Source: Terriglobales bacterium (GTDB lineage: Bacteria; Acidobacteriota; Terriglobia; Terriglobales; SCQP01). From it: a stretch of DNA of 53,578 bases. The stretch's first letter is position 1, and each line of letters opens with the position of its first letter. Shown here piece after piece: positions 16,717 through 25,210 of the stretch. The translations under genes and the position numbers were made by a program. The stretch covers positions 1-53,578 of the forward strand of contig JANWJU010000010.1 in assembly GCA_025451775.1 (NCBI GenBank). The letters are read 5' to 3'. The notes under the pieces were generated by a model, which saw only the letters and a program-made list of their open reading frames with translations, did no database searches and was not told where the DNA came from.

Positions 16717-19700
16717 TTAGGCCAGTCTACCCCCTTTGCGGTGCAGGCTGAAAAAGAATACCGGCACCAGGATCAGCACGTGGATGGCGCTGGTCACCAT
16801 GCCACCCACGATGGGCGCGGCGATGGGCTTCATCACGTCGCTGCCCACGCCGCCCTCGAGCAGAATCGGAATCAGGCTGGCAAGCACCACCACTACGGTC
16901 ATCAGCTTGGGACGCAGCCGCAGCACGGCGCCATCCATGACGGCCTCGAAGGGATGGTCCGGGTCCGCCTCCAGCGCCTCGCGCAGATACACCACCATGA
17001 CCACGCCGGTTTCGATCGCGATCCCAAACAATGCGATGTATCCCACCCAAACCGCCACGCTGAACGGATACCCCAGCCACCACTGCAGCAGCAGCCCGCC
17101 GCTCAGGGCATAAATCGTGGGGAAAATGAGCATGACCGCCTCCACCACCGAGTGGAAGATCATGTAGAGGAGGATAAAGATCACCACGAAGACGACCGGC
17201 ACGACGACCTCGAGCCGGTGCTCGGCTTGAATTTGCAACGCGTACTCACCCGACCAGGTATAGGTGTAGCCGGCCGGCAGCGTCAATTGCTGATGGAGCG
17301 CGCCATCGGCGCGCGCGACCAATCCGCCCAGATCGGCGCTGGGGGCGGTGTTGATATACATGTAGCCGGTCAGCGCCCCATCCTCGTCCCGAATCATGGC
17401 GGGACCGTGCGCGAACGCCAACTGGGCGACTTGGGTGAGCGGCACCGGCTGGCCCGCAGGCGTGTTGAGCAGCACCTGGCCCAGCGCGGCGAGGTCACCG
17501 CGGAACGCCGGCGCGTAGCGGACCACGATAGGGATGCGCCTCCGCCCCTCCACCGTGGTCGCCACCGGCGCCCCGCCGATGGCGTTGTTCACCGCCTGCT
17601 GCACGTCGGCGATGGAGAGGCCGAAACGGGCGAGCTGGGTGCGGTTGGGCGTGACATTAATGTACAACCCATCGGCGACGCGCTCGGCGTAGGTCGAGCT
17701 GATGCCCTGGACCCGGCCCAGCACGCCTTCCATCCGGGTGGCGAGCGTTTGGATGCCCTCCAGGCTGGGACCTTGAATCTTCAGCCCCACCGGCGTCTTG
17801 ATGCCGGTCAGCTCCATGTCCAGCCGGTCCTCGACCGGCATGGTCCAGGTATTGGTCAGGCCGGGGAACTGCATCTGGGCATCCATGGCGGCGATCAGCT
17901 TGGTATAGGTCATGCCCCGCGGCCACGTCGCGCGCGGCTTGAGCATGATGGTGGTGTCGAACATATCGAGCGGAGCGTTGTCGGTGGCGCTGTCGCTGCG
18001 GCCCACCGTGCCCAACACGCTCGTGACCTCGGGGAAACTCCGCAGAATCCGGTCCTGCTCTTGCAGTAAGCGGGTGGCCGGGGTGAGGCCCAACCCCGGC
18101 AGGCTGGTGGGCATATACAACGCCGAGCCTTCGTACAGCGGCGGCATGAAGACGCTCCCCAGATGCAATGCCAGCGGTAGCGTGAGCGCGAGAAACACGA
18201 GATTGAACACCACCGTCCACGCGCGGTGCCGCAGGCACCAGGCCAGCACCGGCCGGTACATGGCCGCGCTCACCCGCGCGATCGGATTTTGGCTCTCCCG
18301 CGGCACCCGCCCGCGGATGAACAGCAGCATCAGCGCCGGCACCAGCGTGATCGCCAGCAGCGAGGCGAAGCCTTCCGATAGCGACTTGGTCCAGGCCAGC
18401 GGCCGGAACATGCGCCCCGACTGCGCCTCCAGCAGAAACACCGGCAGAAACGACGCCACGATGATCAGCAACGAATAAAACAGCGCCGGGCCCACCTGCT
18501 GGGCGGCGTGCAGCAGCAGGGCGTGGCGGCGCCCAGCGTCGAGCTCGCCGCCCGGCTCCCGCGCCTGGGCCTCGGCTAGGTGGCGGCAGCCGTTCTCGAC
18601 CATGACGATGGAGACGTCGGTGAGCACGCCGATCGCCAGCGCCAAACCGCCCAAGCTCATGATGTTGCTCGATATGTGCAGGTAGCGCATGGGCAAGAAC
18701 GTCGCCGCCAGCGCCGCCGGCAGCGCCGCGATGGGGATCAGCGCGCTGCGGAAATGGAAGAGGAAGACGATGATGACCAGGCTGACCACGACCGTCTCCT
18801 CGATCAGGTCGCGGCGCAGGGTGGCGATCGAGTCCTCGATCAGCGCGCTGCGGTCATAGGCGGAGACTACCTCGACGCCCGGCGGCAGCGCGCCGCCGAT
18901 GGCGGCCAGCTTTTGTTTGACGCCGTTGATCACGTCCAAGGCGTTGCCGCCATAGCGCATGATGACGACGCCGCCCACGGTGGCGCCCTCCCCGTCCCAC
19001 TCAGCCGCCCCCACGCGTTCGGCGGGCGCGAAGCCGACGGTGGCCACGTCCTTCAACTCGATGGGGACGCCGCCGCGTACCGCCAGCGGAATCTGTTCCA
19101 GGTCGGCGGGCGAGGTGATGTAGCCCAACCCGCGGATCAGGTAACGGGCGCCGCCCAGCTCCAGCGTGCCCCCGCCGGATTCCCCGCTCGCCGCCCGCAC
19201 TTTGTCCAGCACCGTTTGCAGCCCAATGCCGTAGCTGCGCAGCCGGGTGGGATCGAGCGCGACTTGATACTCGCGCTGATAGCCGCCGATCGAGGCCACC
19301 TCGGCCACGCCCGGCACGCTCTCCAACTGGTAGCGCAGAAACCAATCCTGCACATCGCGCAAATCGGCGAGCGATTGCGTATGGCTTTTATCCACCAGGA
19401 CGTACTCGAAGACCCAGCCGGCGCCCGTGGCATCCGGGCCCAACGCCGGATGCACGTTCGCCGGCAGCTCGCCCTGGCGCTGGTTCAGCAGCTCCAACAC
19501 GCGTGAACGCGCCCAGTAGAGGTCGGTGCCGTCCTGGAAGACCACGAAGACGTAGGAGTCGCCGAACATCGTCTGGGCGCGCACGGCTTTGACCCGCGGC
19601 GCGCCTAAAAACGCCGTGACCAATGGATAAGTGACCTGGTCCTCAATGATCTGCGGCGGCTGGCCCGCCCAGGAGGTGTGCACGATCACCTGTACGTCGG

Positions 19701-19827
19701 AGATGTCGGGCAGGGCGTCGAGCGGGATCGAGCGCAGCGAGGCAATGCCGGCCAGCACCAGCAAAGCCACTCCGGCGAACACCAAAAAACGATTGCGGGC
19801 ACAAGCGGCGATGAGACGGGCGATCAT
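16717..19827 (-). CDS. cusA: Heavy-metal efflux RND permease, CusA/CzcA type
   Basis: This 1036-residue inner-membrane proton-driven pump has 12 membrane spans and two large periplasmic loops. Family motifs include PLDALPDISDVQVIVHTSWA near the N-terminus and ALAIGVLTDVSIVMVENGCR in TM4. The cleft-region motifs PLDMFDTTIMLKP and DRLDMELTGIKTP keep Met residues where CusA proteins bind copper or silver; a third expected Met (in the LARFGLSIADVQ region) seems to be Leu, by alignment from memory. Monovalent versus divalent metal therefore stays open. Its start overlaps the adaptor stop by 4 bases, so it is the third gene of the pump operon. Confidence 0.9.
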   Translation of the reverse strand: MIARLIAACARNRFLVFAGVALLVLAGIASLRSIPLDALPDISDVQVIVHTSWAGQPPQIIEDQVTYPLVTAFLGAPRVKAVRAQTMFGDSYVFVVFQDGTDLYWARSRVLELLNQRQGELPANVHPALGPDATGAGWVFEYVLVDKSHTQSLADLRDVQDWFLRYQLESVPGVAEVASIGGYQREYQVALDPTRLRSYGIGLQTVLDKVRAASGESGGGTLELGGARYLIRGLGYITSPADLEQIPLAVRGGVPIELKDVATVGFAPAERVGAAEWDGEGATVGGVVIMRYGGNALDVINGVKQKLAAIGGALPPGVEVVSAYDRSALIEDSIATLRRDLIEETVVVSLVIIVFLFHFRSALIPIAALPAALAATFLPMRYLHISSNIMSLGGLALAIGVLTDVSIVMVENGCRHLAEAQAREPGGELDAGRRHALLLHAAQQVGPALFYSLLIIVASFLPVFLLEAQSGRMFRPLAWTKSLSEGFASLLAITLVPALMLLFIRGRVPRESQNPIARVSAAMYRPVLAWCLRHRAWTVVFNLVFLALTLPLALHLGSVFMPPLYEGSALYMPTSLPGLGLTPATRLLQEQDRILRSFPEVTSVLGTVGRSDSATDNAPLDMFDTTIMLKPRATWPRGMTYTKLIAAMDAQMQFPGLTNTWTMPVEDRLDMELTGIKTPVGLKIQGPSLEGIQTLATRMEGVLGRVQGISSTYAERVADGLYINVTPNRTQLARFGLSIADVQQAVNNAIGGAPVATTVEGRRRIPIVVRYAPAFRGDLAALGQVLLNTPAGQPVPLTQVAQLAFAHGPAMIRDEDGALTGYMYINTAPSADLGGLVARADGALHQQLTLPAGYTYTWSGEYALQIQAEHRLEVVVPVVFVVIFILLYMIFHSVVEAVMLIFPTIYALSGGLLLQWWLGYPFSVAVWVGYIALFGIAIETGVVMVVYLREALEADPDHPFEAVMDGAVLRLRPKLMTVVVVLASLIPILLEGGVGSDVMKPIAAPIVGGMVTSAIHVLILVPVFFFSLHRKGGRLA

Positions 19828-21236
19828 GGCGTGGCCCGCTCCGTGGTGTGCAGTTCGGCCAGGGTGCGCCCGGATTGCGTGGCCGTGGCCGTCACCTGCC
19901 AGACGCCGGCGCTGCCCAGTTGCAGCGCGCCTTGGTAGAGGCCGCCGCCGCTTGATTTGAGGGTTGCCGTCTCCCGCATCGCCCCCATGCCCATGGCGGG
20001 CATGGCGGGCATGAAAAAGGTGACCTGCGCGGTGGCCGACGAGGTGTCGGCGCCGGGCGGGCCGGTGAGTTGCACGCGCACCTGATTGGCGCCTTTGTGT
20101 GGCGGCGCGGGAGCGGTGGTCAGCGCCAGCTTCCAGCTGCCAGCCGCCGGCGGCGGCGAAGGCGCCGTCGCGCCGACGCCCGGCGGAGGCGGCGCAAATG
20201 CGCCCAGCCCCGCCGACAGTTGCGCATCGGCGTCCAACAGGAACTGCGCCGAGGCCGCCACGCGCTCACCGGCGCGCACGCCGCTCAGCACCGCGTAGTC
20301 GTCCCCGTAGCGCGCGCCCAGATGCAGCGTGCGCGGCGTGAAGTGCCCCTGGCCGTCGGCGACAAACGCCACCGCCTCGGTCCCCGTCTGGAACACCGCC
20401 TCCGCCGGCAGCGCCAGATGCCGACCCGCCGCGCGCCGCAGTTGCGCCGTGCCCGACATGCCCGGCAATAGCGCGTGCTTGGGGTTGGCCACCACGATGC
20501 GCACCGGCACCGTGCGCGAGGCGGTGGACACCTGCGGCTCAATGAGCGCCACCTGACCGGAGAAGCTCCGTCCCGGCAGCGCATCGAAGCTGAGCGCCAC
20601 GGGCGTGCCCGCAGCCGCCGCCGTCAACTCGTTCTCGGGTACGTCGGCGTAGACCCAAATGGGGTCGAGCTGCGCCAATTGGTACAACGCCGCGCCCGCC
20701 GCCACCCGCATCTGGGGCACCGCCGTGAACGACATCACCACCCCGGAGGCGGGCGCGCGCAGCGTCCACCGCGACGCGGCCACCCCGGTCGTTTCCAACC
20801 GCGCGCGCTCGGCGGCCGGCACCTGCGCCTGCTCCAGCCGTGCCGCGGCCGCCGCCAGCACGCGCGCGCCCCCGGCGGCCACGCCCGCCTCGCCGCCCAT
20901 CTCGCCGCTTGGCGCCAGCGCGGCCGCATAGGCGCGCGCCGCCAGATAATCCTGCTCGGCGGCGAACAACTCGGGGCTGTAGATCGTGCACAACGCCTCG
21001 CCCGCCGTGACCGTGGCGTAGGGCGAGGCGACCGCGACGCGCTCAATCCACCCCGCCAAATGCGTGACCACATCCACGCGGCTGGGTGCGGGCACCGCCA
21101 CCGTGGCCGGCGCCGTGGCGGCAGCCGTGAGCGCTTGGTACGCCACCACCACGGTACGCACCCCGATCGTCTGACTCTGGCTTTGAGCAGCGGCCGCGGC
21201 GGCCAGCAACACGAGCACCAAGCGGAACTTATTCAT
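19824..21236 (-). CDS. cusB: RND efflux periplasmic adaptor, CusB type
   Basis: This 470-residue membrane-fusion protein has a signal peptide (1-20), then a barrel-sandwich domain (VVTHLAGWIERVAV, GEALCTIYSPEL), a hairpin with Ala-rich helices, and a beta-barrel (LDPIWVYADVPENEL, FSGQVALIEPQV). An extra C-terminal domain of about 110 residues, after a Pro/Ala linker, has an Ig-like pattern and the Met-rich stretch MPAMPAMGMGAM. That stretch resembles the FixH/YtkA-type domain found on some metal adaptors and could hand metal to the pump. It overlaps cusC by 8 bases and cusA by 4. Confidence 0.88.
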   Translation of the reverse strand: MNKFRLVLVLLAAAAAAQSQSQTIGVRTVVVAYQALTAAATAPATVAVPAPSRVDVVTHLAGWIERVAVASPYATVTAGEALCTIYSPELFAAEQDYLAARAYAAALAPSGEMGGEAGVAAGGARVLAAAAARLEQAQVPAAERARLETTGVAASRWTLRAPASGVVMSFTAVPQMRVAAGAALYQLAQLDPIWVYADVPENELTAAAAGTPVALSFDALPGRSFSGQVALIEPQVSTASRTVPVRIVVANPKHALLPGMSGTAQLRRAAGRHLALPAEAVFQTGTEAVAFVADGQGHFTPRTLHLGARYGDDYAVLSGVRAGERVAASAQFLLDADAQLSAGLGAFAPPPPGVGATAPSPPPAAGSWKLALTTAPAPPHKGANQVRVQLTGPPGADTSSATAQVTFFMPAMPAMGMGAMRETATLKSSGGGLYQGALQLGSAGVWQVTATATQSGRTLAELHTTERATP

Positions 21237-22455
21237 AGCCGGCCCCCGTCAGCTGGCCGAGCTGCGCCAGCGCCAGCTCATGGTCGGCGAGCGTTTGCCA
21301 GTACTGCTGCTCAATCGCCAGCGCATCCCGTTCGCTGTCGAGTACATCGGCAAGCGTGCCGCCGCTGGCAGCGTTAGCACCGTAAGCGGCCAGCCGCGCC
21401 GCCGCCGTCGCCCGCACCTGCGGCAGCAGAGCGCCTTGATCGAGCTGCAACAGCCGCGCGTCGTTCGCCAGCCGCGCCTGCAAACCGGCCAGCACGGCCT
21501 GATCCTGCCGCTGCTGCGCGCGTTGGGCGTCCTGGGCCTCGAGGTGGAGCTGCGCCGCCCCTTCCAACTCCGGCTCCAGCCGCGACTTGCGGTGCAGCGG
21601 CACATTGATCCCCACCGTCCACTGGTAATAGTCGGGGAACCCCGGACCGGTGCGTTGGTACATGTACTGCAGTTGGAAATCGGGGGCGAAGTTCATGCGC
21701 GCCAGCGCCACCCCCTGCCCGGCGGATTGGACCTGGGCGGCGGTCACCGCCGCCGCTGGGGCGTTCGCGAGCGAGAGCGTGGCGGGCGGCGCCGTCAACC
21801 GCAGCGGCTCAGGCGTGACGCCGGGCGCCTGCGGCGAGCGGTCCAGCAGGGCGCGCAACCCCGCTTGCGCCGTCGCCTCGTTCGCGCTCAGCGTACTGAG
21901 CTCGCCCAGCAGCTTGGTCTGCTCGAGCTGGGCGGCGAACACCGCGTCCTGGCCCCCGGTGCCCGCCGCGTAGCGGGATTCGGCTTGCGCCTCAATCGCC
22001 CGCAGGATCGCCTGCTGACCGGCAAGCACCTGCCGCTGCCGGGCCAGGTACTGCAGTTGAATATAGGCTGCCGCGACCTGTCCGGAGATCTCGCTGCGCG
22101 CCTCGGCCACCCGCGCCTGCGCCGTCCGCGCCTGGCCCGCCGCCACCGCCGCCCGCAGCTTCAGCTTGCCCGGATAGGGCAGTGTCTGGCTGGCGCCCAC
22201 GCCGATATAGGCGAAGTTGCTGGTGGTAAAGCCGGCGAACGGCGCGGGACTGCCCACCGTCATCTGCTGCACGGAAACTTGCGGATCCGGCAGCGTGCCG
22301 GCGGGGGAGACCGCATCCCCGGCGGCGCGCGCCGCGGCCGCGGCCGTAGCCACGGTGGGGTTATGGGCTTCGGCTTCGGCGATCAGAGCGTTTAATGGCG
22401 TCGTCTGCGCGGCCGACACGGCGCAGGCGAGCGCCAGGATCACAAGCAGGCGCAT
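21229..22455 (-). CDS. cusC: TolC-family outer-membrane efflux protein
   Basis: This 408-residue outer-membrane channel component has a signal peptide (MRLLVILALACAVSAAQ) and two repeated long alpha-helical halves (LNALIAEAEAHNPTVATAAA near residue 25, and the later GVALARMNFAPDFQLQYMYQ). It starts the pump operon order C-B-A and has a strong ribosome site, GAGGGAGGAGAGCC, before the ATG. It is shorter than typical TolC, which is usual for metal-pump members. Confidence 0.87.
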   Translation of the reverse strand: MRLLVILALACAVSAAQTTPLNALIAEAEAHNPTVATAAAAARAAGDAVSPAGTLPDPQVSVQQMTVGSPAPFAGFTTSNFAYIGVGASQTLPYPGKLKLRAAVAAGQARTAQARVAEARSEISGQVAAAYIQLQYLARQRQVLAGQQAILRAIEAQAESRYAAGTGGQDAVFAAQLEQTKLLGELSTLSANEATAQAGLRALLDRSPQAPGVTPEPLRLTAPPATLSLANAPAAAVTAAQVQSAGQGVALARMNFAPDFQLQYMYQRTGPGFPDYYQWTVGINVPLHRKSRLEPELEGAAQLHLEAQDAQRAQQRQDQAVLAGLQARLANDARLLQLDQGALLPQVRATAAARLAAYGANAASGGTLADVLDSERDALAIEQQYWQTLADHELALAQLGQLTGAGYE

Positions 22456-22505
22456 GGCTCTCCTCCCTCAAACGAACAGGTGTTCAGTGGGACGGGAACC
22501 GCGGG

Positions 22506-22880
22506 CTAGACGCGCAGGATCGAGGACGCAGGCGGGGAGGCGCCCGGCGCCAGCAGCACCACCGCCGCCGATCGCGCCGGTAGCAGCAACGGCGCTGGCG
22601 TGAGCGCCACCAGCGCGACGGGCGCCGCCGCCGGTGCCGGTGCGGGCGCGATCCATGGGGCCGGAGCGGGCGCGGCCACGCGCTGCTGGCAGCAGTCGCG
22701 ATCAGCCGGGGCCATGGGGCAGTGCCCCGCCATGCGGCGGCAGCACGCCGCCATGTCGCGCAGCGTGGCGGGTCCGGAGGCGATCGCCGGTGCGGCCGCC
22801 CACGCGGACGCCACCAGCACCAAGCACAGCAGCCCGGATAAACCCGCCCTAGGGCGCCACCTTCGCATCGCCCTGAGCAT
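22506..22880 (-). CDS. Small exported Cys-rich protein of the metal island
   Basis: A 124-residue product has a basic start and a signal peptide ending at about ASAWAA. It is followed by a short cluster MAACCRRMAGHCPM and DRDCCQQ (five Cys plus a His and Met residues), then a long Pro/Ala tail. The ATG has GGAGAGGT immediately before it. The Cys/Met cluster suggests binding of a soft metal such as copper in the periplasm. I do not recognise a named family. It lies just upstream of cusC on the same strand and is probably the first gene of that operon. Confidence 0.6.
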   Translation of the reverse strand: MLRAMRRWRPRAGLSGLLCLVLVASAWAAAPAIASGPATLRDMAACCRRMAGHCPMAPADRDCCQQRVAAPAPAPWIAPAPAPAAAPVALVALTPAPLLLPARSAAVVLLAPGASPPASSILRV

Positions 22881-22924
22881 ACCTCTCCAGCGCCGCCGGG
22901 TTCAAACCGATGTAGAGTAGACCC

Positions 22925-23260
22925 ATGTCGTGGGTGCGCCGCATGGCTCCCGTGCTGCTGGCCGCCGCCCTGATGGCGATGTGCCTGGGCCCCGCGTTGA
23001 TGGCCATAACGATGGCCATGGGCCCGGCGGCCATGAACCCGGCAACCTGCGGGCGCACGCCCGCCCCCCGCGCCTGCTGTGTGGTGGGCGGCCCCACCCT
23101 CGCCGTGGTGGCGGCGCCGGCGCTCCCGCGCCCCCTGCCCGCGGCGCTGATCCCCCGCACGCCGGCAGTGGCGCCCGCGATGGCCGCCGCGCCCCAAGGC
23201 TCGACGCTGTCCCCCTCGCCACCAGCCGCCGCCGCCCGTCCCCGTCCCTTGCGCGTGTAA
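22925..23260 (+). CDS. Small exported hydrophobic protein, divergent from the pump operon
   Basis: This 111-residue frame has a hydrophobic N-terminus full of Met (LLAAALMAMCLGPALMAITM), then CGRTPAPRACCVVGG and a Pro/Ala-rich tail. It has the same outline as the Cys-rich protein on the other side of the 44-base divergent gap: export signal, short Cys cluster, low-complexity tail. A role in metal binding is a guess from this symmetry. The gene sits directly upstream of the predicted outer-membrane protein on the same strand. Low-complexity composition makes the coding call only moderately safe. Confidence 0.5.
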   Translation: MSWVRRMAPVLLAAALMAMCLGPALMAITMAMGPAAMNPATCGRTPAPRACCVVGGPTLAVVAAPALPRPLPAALIPRTPAVAPAMAAAPQGSTLSPSPPAAAARPRPLRV

Positions 23261-23316
23261 ATCTCCCGGCGTCTTTGCTGCTTCGCCGCACTGGCCGCTC
23301 ACGCCGAGGAGATTAC

Positions 23317-24705
23317 ATGTTCCGGTACCTTCCGCTCGCTTGCGCGGCGGCATCACTGGCGCTGACTGCGCAGATGCCCGTCTCGATGTCCATGCCCATG
23401 GCCGCGCCCAACGCCACTCCCTTTATTGCGGCGCAGCTCCAGCACGCCGGTTCCGGCACCAGCGGCGAGCCCAATTCCACCCCCACCCCCATGCTCATGA
23501 CCACCGGCCGGGGCTGGTCACTCATGCTGCATGGCCAAGCCTTCATCGCCAGCCAACAACAGACCGGGCCGCGCGGCTTTGACAAGCTCTTCTCCACCAA
23601 CTGGGTGATGGGCATGGCGCAGCGCTCCTGGGGCCCGGGGCAGCTCACGCTGCGTGCCATGCTCAGCCTGGAGCCGGCCACCATCACCGATCGCCAATAC
23701 CCGGAGCTGTTCCAAACCGGCGAGACGGCCTTCGGACGCGCCATCGTCGATGGCCAGCACCCGCACAATTTCTTCATGGAGTTGGCCGCGCTCTACGATC
23801 TCCGGCCCGCGCCCAACCTCCTGCTCACGGTGTACGCCGCCCCCATGGGCGATCCGGCCATCGGCCCCGTTGCGTTCCCCCATCGCGCCTCCGCCGCCGA
23901 CGATCCCCTCGCTCCCCTCGGTCATCATCTCGAGGACTCGACCCATATCGCCGCCGGCGTCGTGACCGTGGCGGCGACCTATCGAGACCTCCGCCTGGAG
24001 GGTTCCGCCTTCCACGGCCGCGAACCCAATGAACACCGTTGGACCATCCCCATCGGCGGGCTCGACTCCTACTCCTGGCGGCTGACGCTGAACCCCGCCG
24101 CCGCTTGGTCCGGCCAGTACTCGTGGGCGCACATCAAAAGTCCCGAAGCGCTCAACCCGGCTCTGGACCAAATCCGCATGACCGCCAGCCTCATGTACAA
24201 CCGCCGCCTCTGGATGCAGCTTGGAGATGCCACGAGCAGAGCGGGCATCCCCTGCTGCCAAGCAAAGCCCGCCCACAAGCGACCAACGGGAGCGACCCAG
24301 CAAAAAGTGGCGAGCCACGCGCGCGGGAACTGGGCCAACACGCTGCTCTGGGGCCGCACCCGCAACGTGGGTGGCGGCCACGTCCTCAATGGTTATCTGG
24401 CCGAATCCGATCTCGGCGTGGCCCGCAACCATTTCTGGACGCGTATCGAGAACGTCGACAAATCCAACGATCTCGTGCTGGGCGAGAGCCCGCAGCCGCC
24501 GGGTTTTGAGGAACGGTTTCTGGGCCGCGTCCAAGCCTTCAGTTGGGGCTACAGCCGCGACCTGCCCGCCCCGCGTTGGAGCACGCTGACGCTGGGGGCG
24601 CAGTGGACGCTGTATCACACGCCTGCGGCGCTGCAGACGATTTACGGCGCTCATCCTTCTGGACTGGCGATGTATTTGCGCCTGGGGCTGGGATCGACTC
24701 GCTAG
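23317..24705 (+). CDS. Predicted outer-membrane protein of the metal island, carrying a dispersed element
   Basis: This protein of about 462 residues has a signal peptide, a Met-rich mature start (MPVSMSMPMA) and many alternating strands, consistent with an outer-membrane barrel. A striking motif is DGQHPHNFFMELAALYD at about 147-163. The ATG at 23317 has GAGGAGATTAC upstream; the open frame continues further 5' but without a signal. I recall similar uncharacterised proteins beside copper genes, but cannot name the family. A full 103-bp copy of the dispersed element (24216-24318) is translated inside it as about 35 extra residues between RRLWMQ and GNWANTLLWGR, probably in a loop. Confidence 0.72.
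   Translation: MFRYLPLACAAASLALTAQMPVSMSMPMAAPNATPFIAAQLQHAGSGTSGEPNSTPTPMLMTTGRGWSLMLHGQAFIASQQQTGPRGFDKLFSTNWVMGMAQRSWGPGQLTLRAMLSLEPATITDRQYPELFQTGETAFGRAIVDGQHPHNFFMELAALYDLRPAPNLLLTVYAAPMGDPAIGPVAFPHRASAADDPLAPLGHHLEDSTHIAAGVVTVAATYRDLRLEGSAFHGREPNEHRWTIPIGGLDSYSWRLTLNPAAAWSGQYSWAHIKSPEALNPALDQIRMTASLMYNRRLWMQLGDATSRAGIPCCQAKPAHKRPTGATQQKVASHARGNWANTLLWGRTRNVGGGHVLNGYLAESDLGVARNHFWTRIENVDKSNDLVLGESPQPPGFEERFLGRVQAFSWGYSRDLPAPRWSTLTLGAQWTLYHTPAALQTIYGAHPSGLAMYLRLGLGSTR
24216..24318 (+). repeat. Dispersed 103-bp element, copy A (inside a CDS)
   Basis: This copy runs from GCAGCTTGGAGATGCCACGA to the palindromic end GTGGCGAGCCAC. It matches copies C and D over its whole length and is exactly as long. 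In the host frame the element reads LGDATSRAGIP at the left and KVASH at the right, a different frame from the other copies. Internal GCGGGC and GCCCGC arms can pair across about 20 bases. Confidence 0.85.
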
Positions 24706-24761
24706 CTTGGCATCGGAGGCTGTAGCTCACTCCAGGCAAAATCGGCGGTGAGCGGCATTGT

Positions 24762-25142
24762 TTGAAACCCATCCGGCGGGCGCGCCGTCCGCTCTACCGG
24801 GGTTTTGTAGGGGTGCTTGGTCACGGATCAAAACGTGGGGTGCTGACGCCGGCGGGCCTGCGGCGTGGTGTTGCCTTGCTGTGCATGGCGGCCACGCTGG
24901 TCTTTGCCGGCCTGGACGCCATGCATCGGCACACCGCCGCCGAGCGTGCCGGCTCCGATTCCCGGCCCTGCCGTATTTGCCACGTGGCCACATCCACGCT
25001 GGCGCCCCCGGTGGCCGTCCACTTCACCCGACCTGTGCTGCATACGCTCGCGGCGCTGGTCCAGCCGCAATTCGGACCATCCTTAACCCCCGTCCGCCAC
25101 CGCTATACCATTCGACCTCCTCCTCCGCTGGGCTGCTGCTAA
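24762..25142 (+). CDS. Small His/Cys-containing membrane or exported protein
   Basis: This frame of 126 residues lies between the outer-membrane protein and the TonB receptor. A basic start is followed by a hydrophobic segment (GVALLCMAATLVFAGLDAM), then HRHTA and a CRICHVA motif, and a Pro-rich tail ending in CC. The layout resembles DUF2946-like proteins (one span, His/Cys pair) often found near metal genes, but this is a weak likeness. The true start may be further in (near 24840). It reads as part of the same plus-strand metal cluster. Confidence 0.5.
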   Translation: MKPIRRARRPLYRGFVGVLGHGSKRGVLTPAGLRRGVALLCMAATLVFAGLDAMHRHTAAERAGSDSRPCRICHVATSTLAPPVAVHFTRPVLHTLAALVQPQFGPSLTPVRHRYTIRPPPPLGCC

Positions 25143-25210
25143 CCCACGCTCGCCGCCCGCCTGTGGGGCGCCGAGTCGCCTGCCATTCGAATGCCCTCGA
25201 GGAGATCGCT

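Noticed and set aside
22930-23316. Long N-terminal extension of the outer-membrane protein frame upstream of 23317
   Set aside because: The extension is Gly/Arg/Pro-rich and overlaps the small Cys protein in another frame; a signal peptide and GAGGAGATTAC ribosome site mark the start at 23317.
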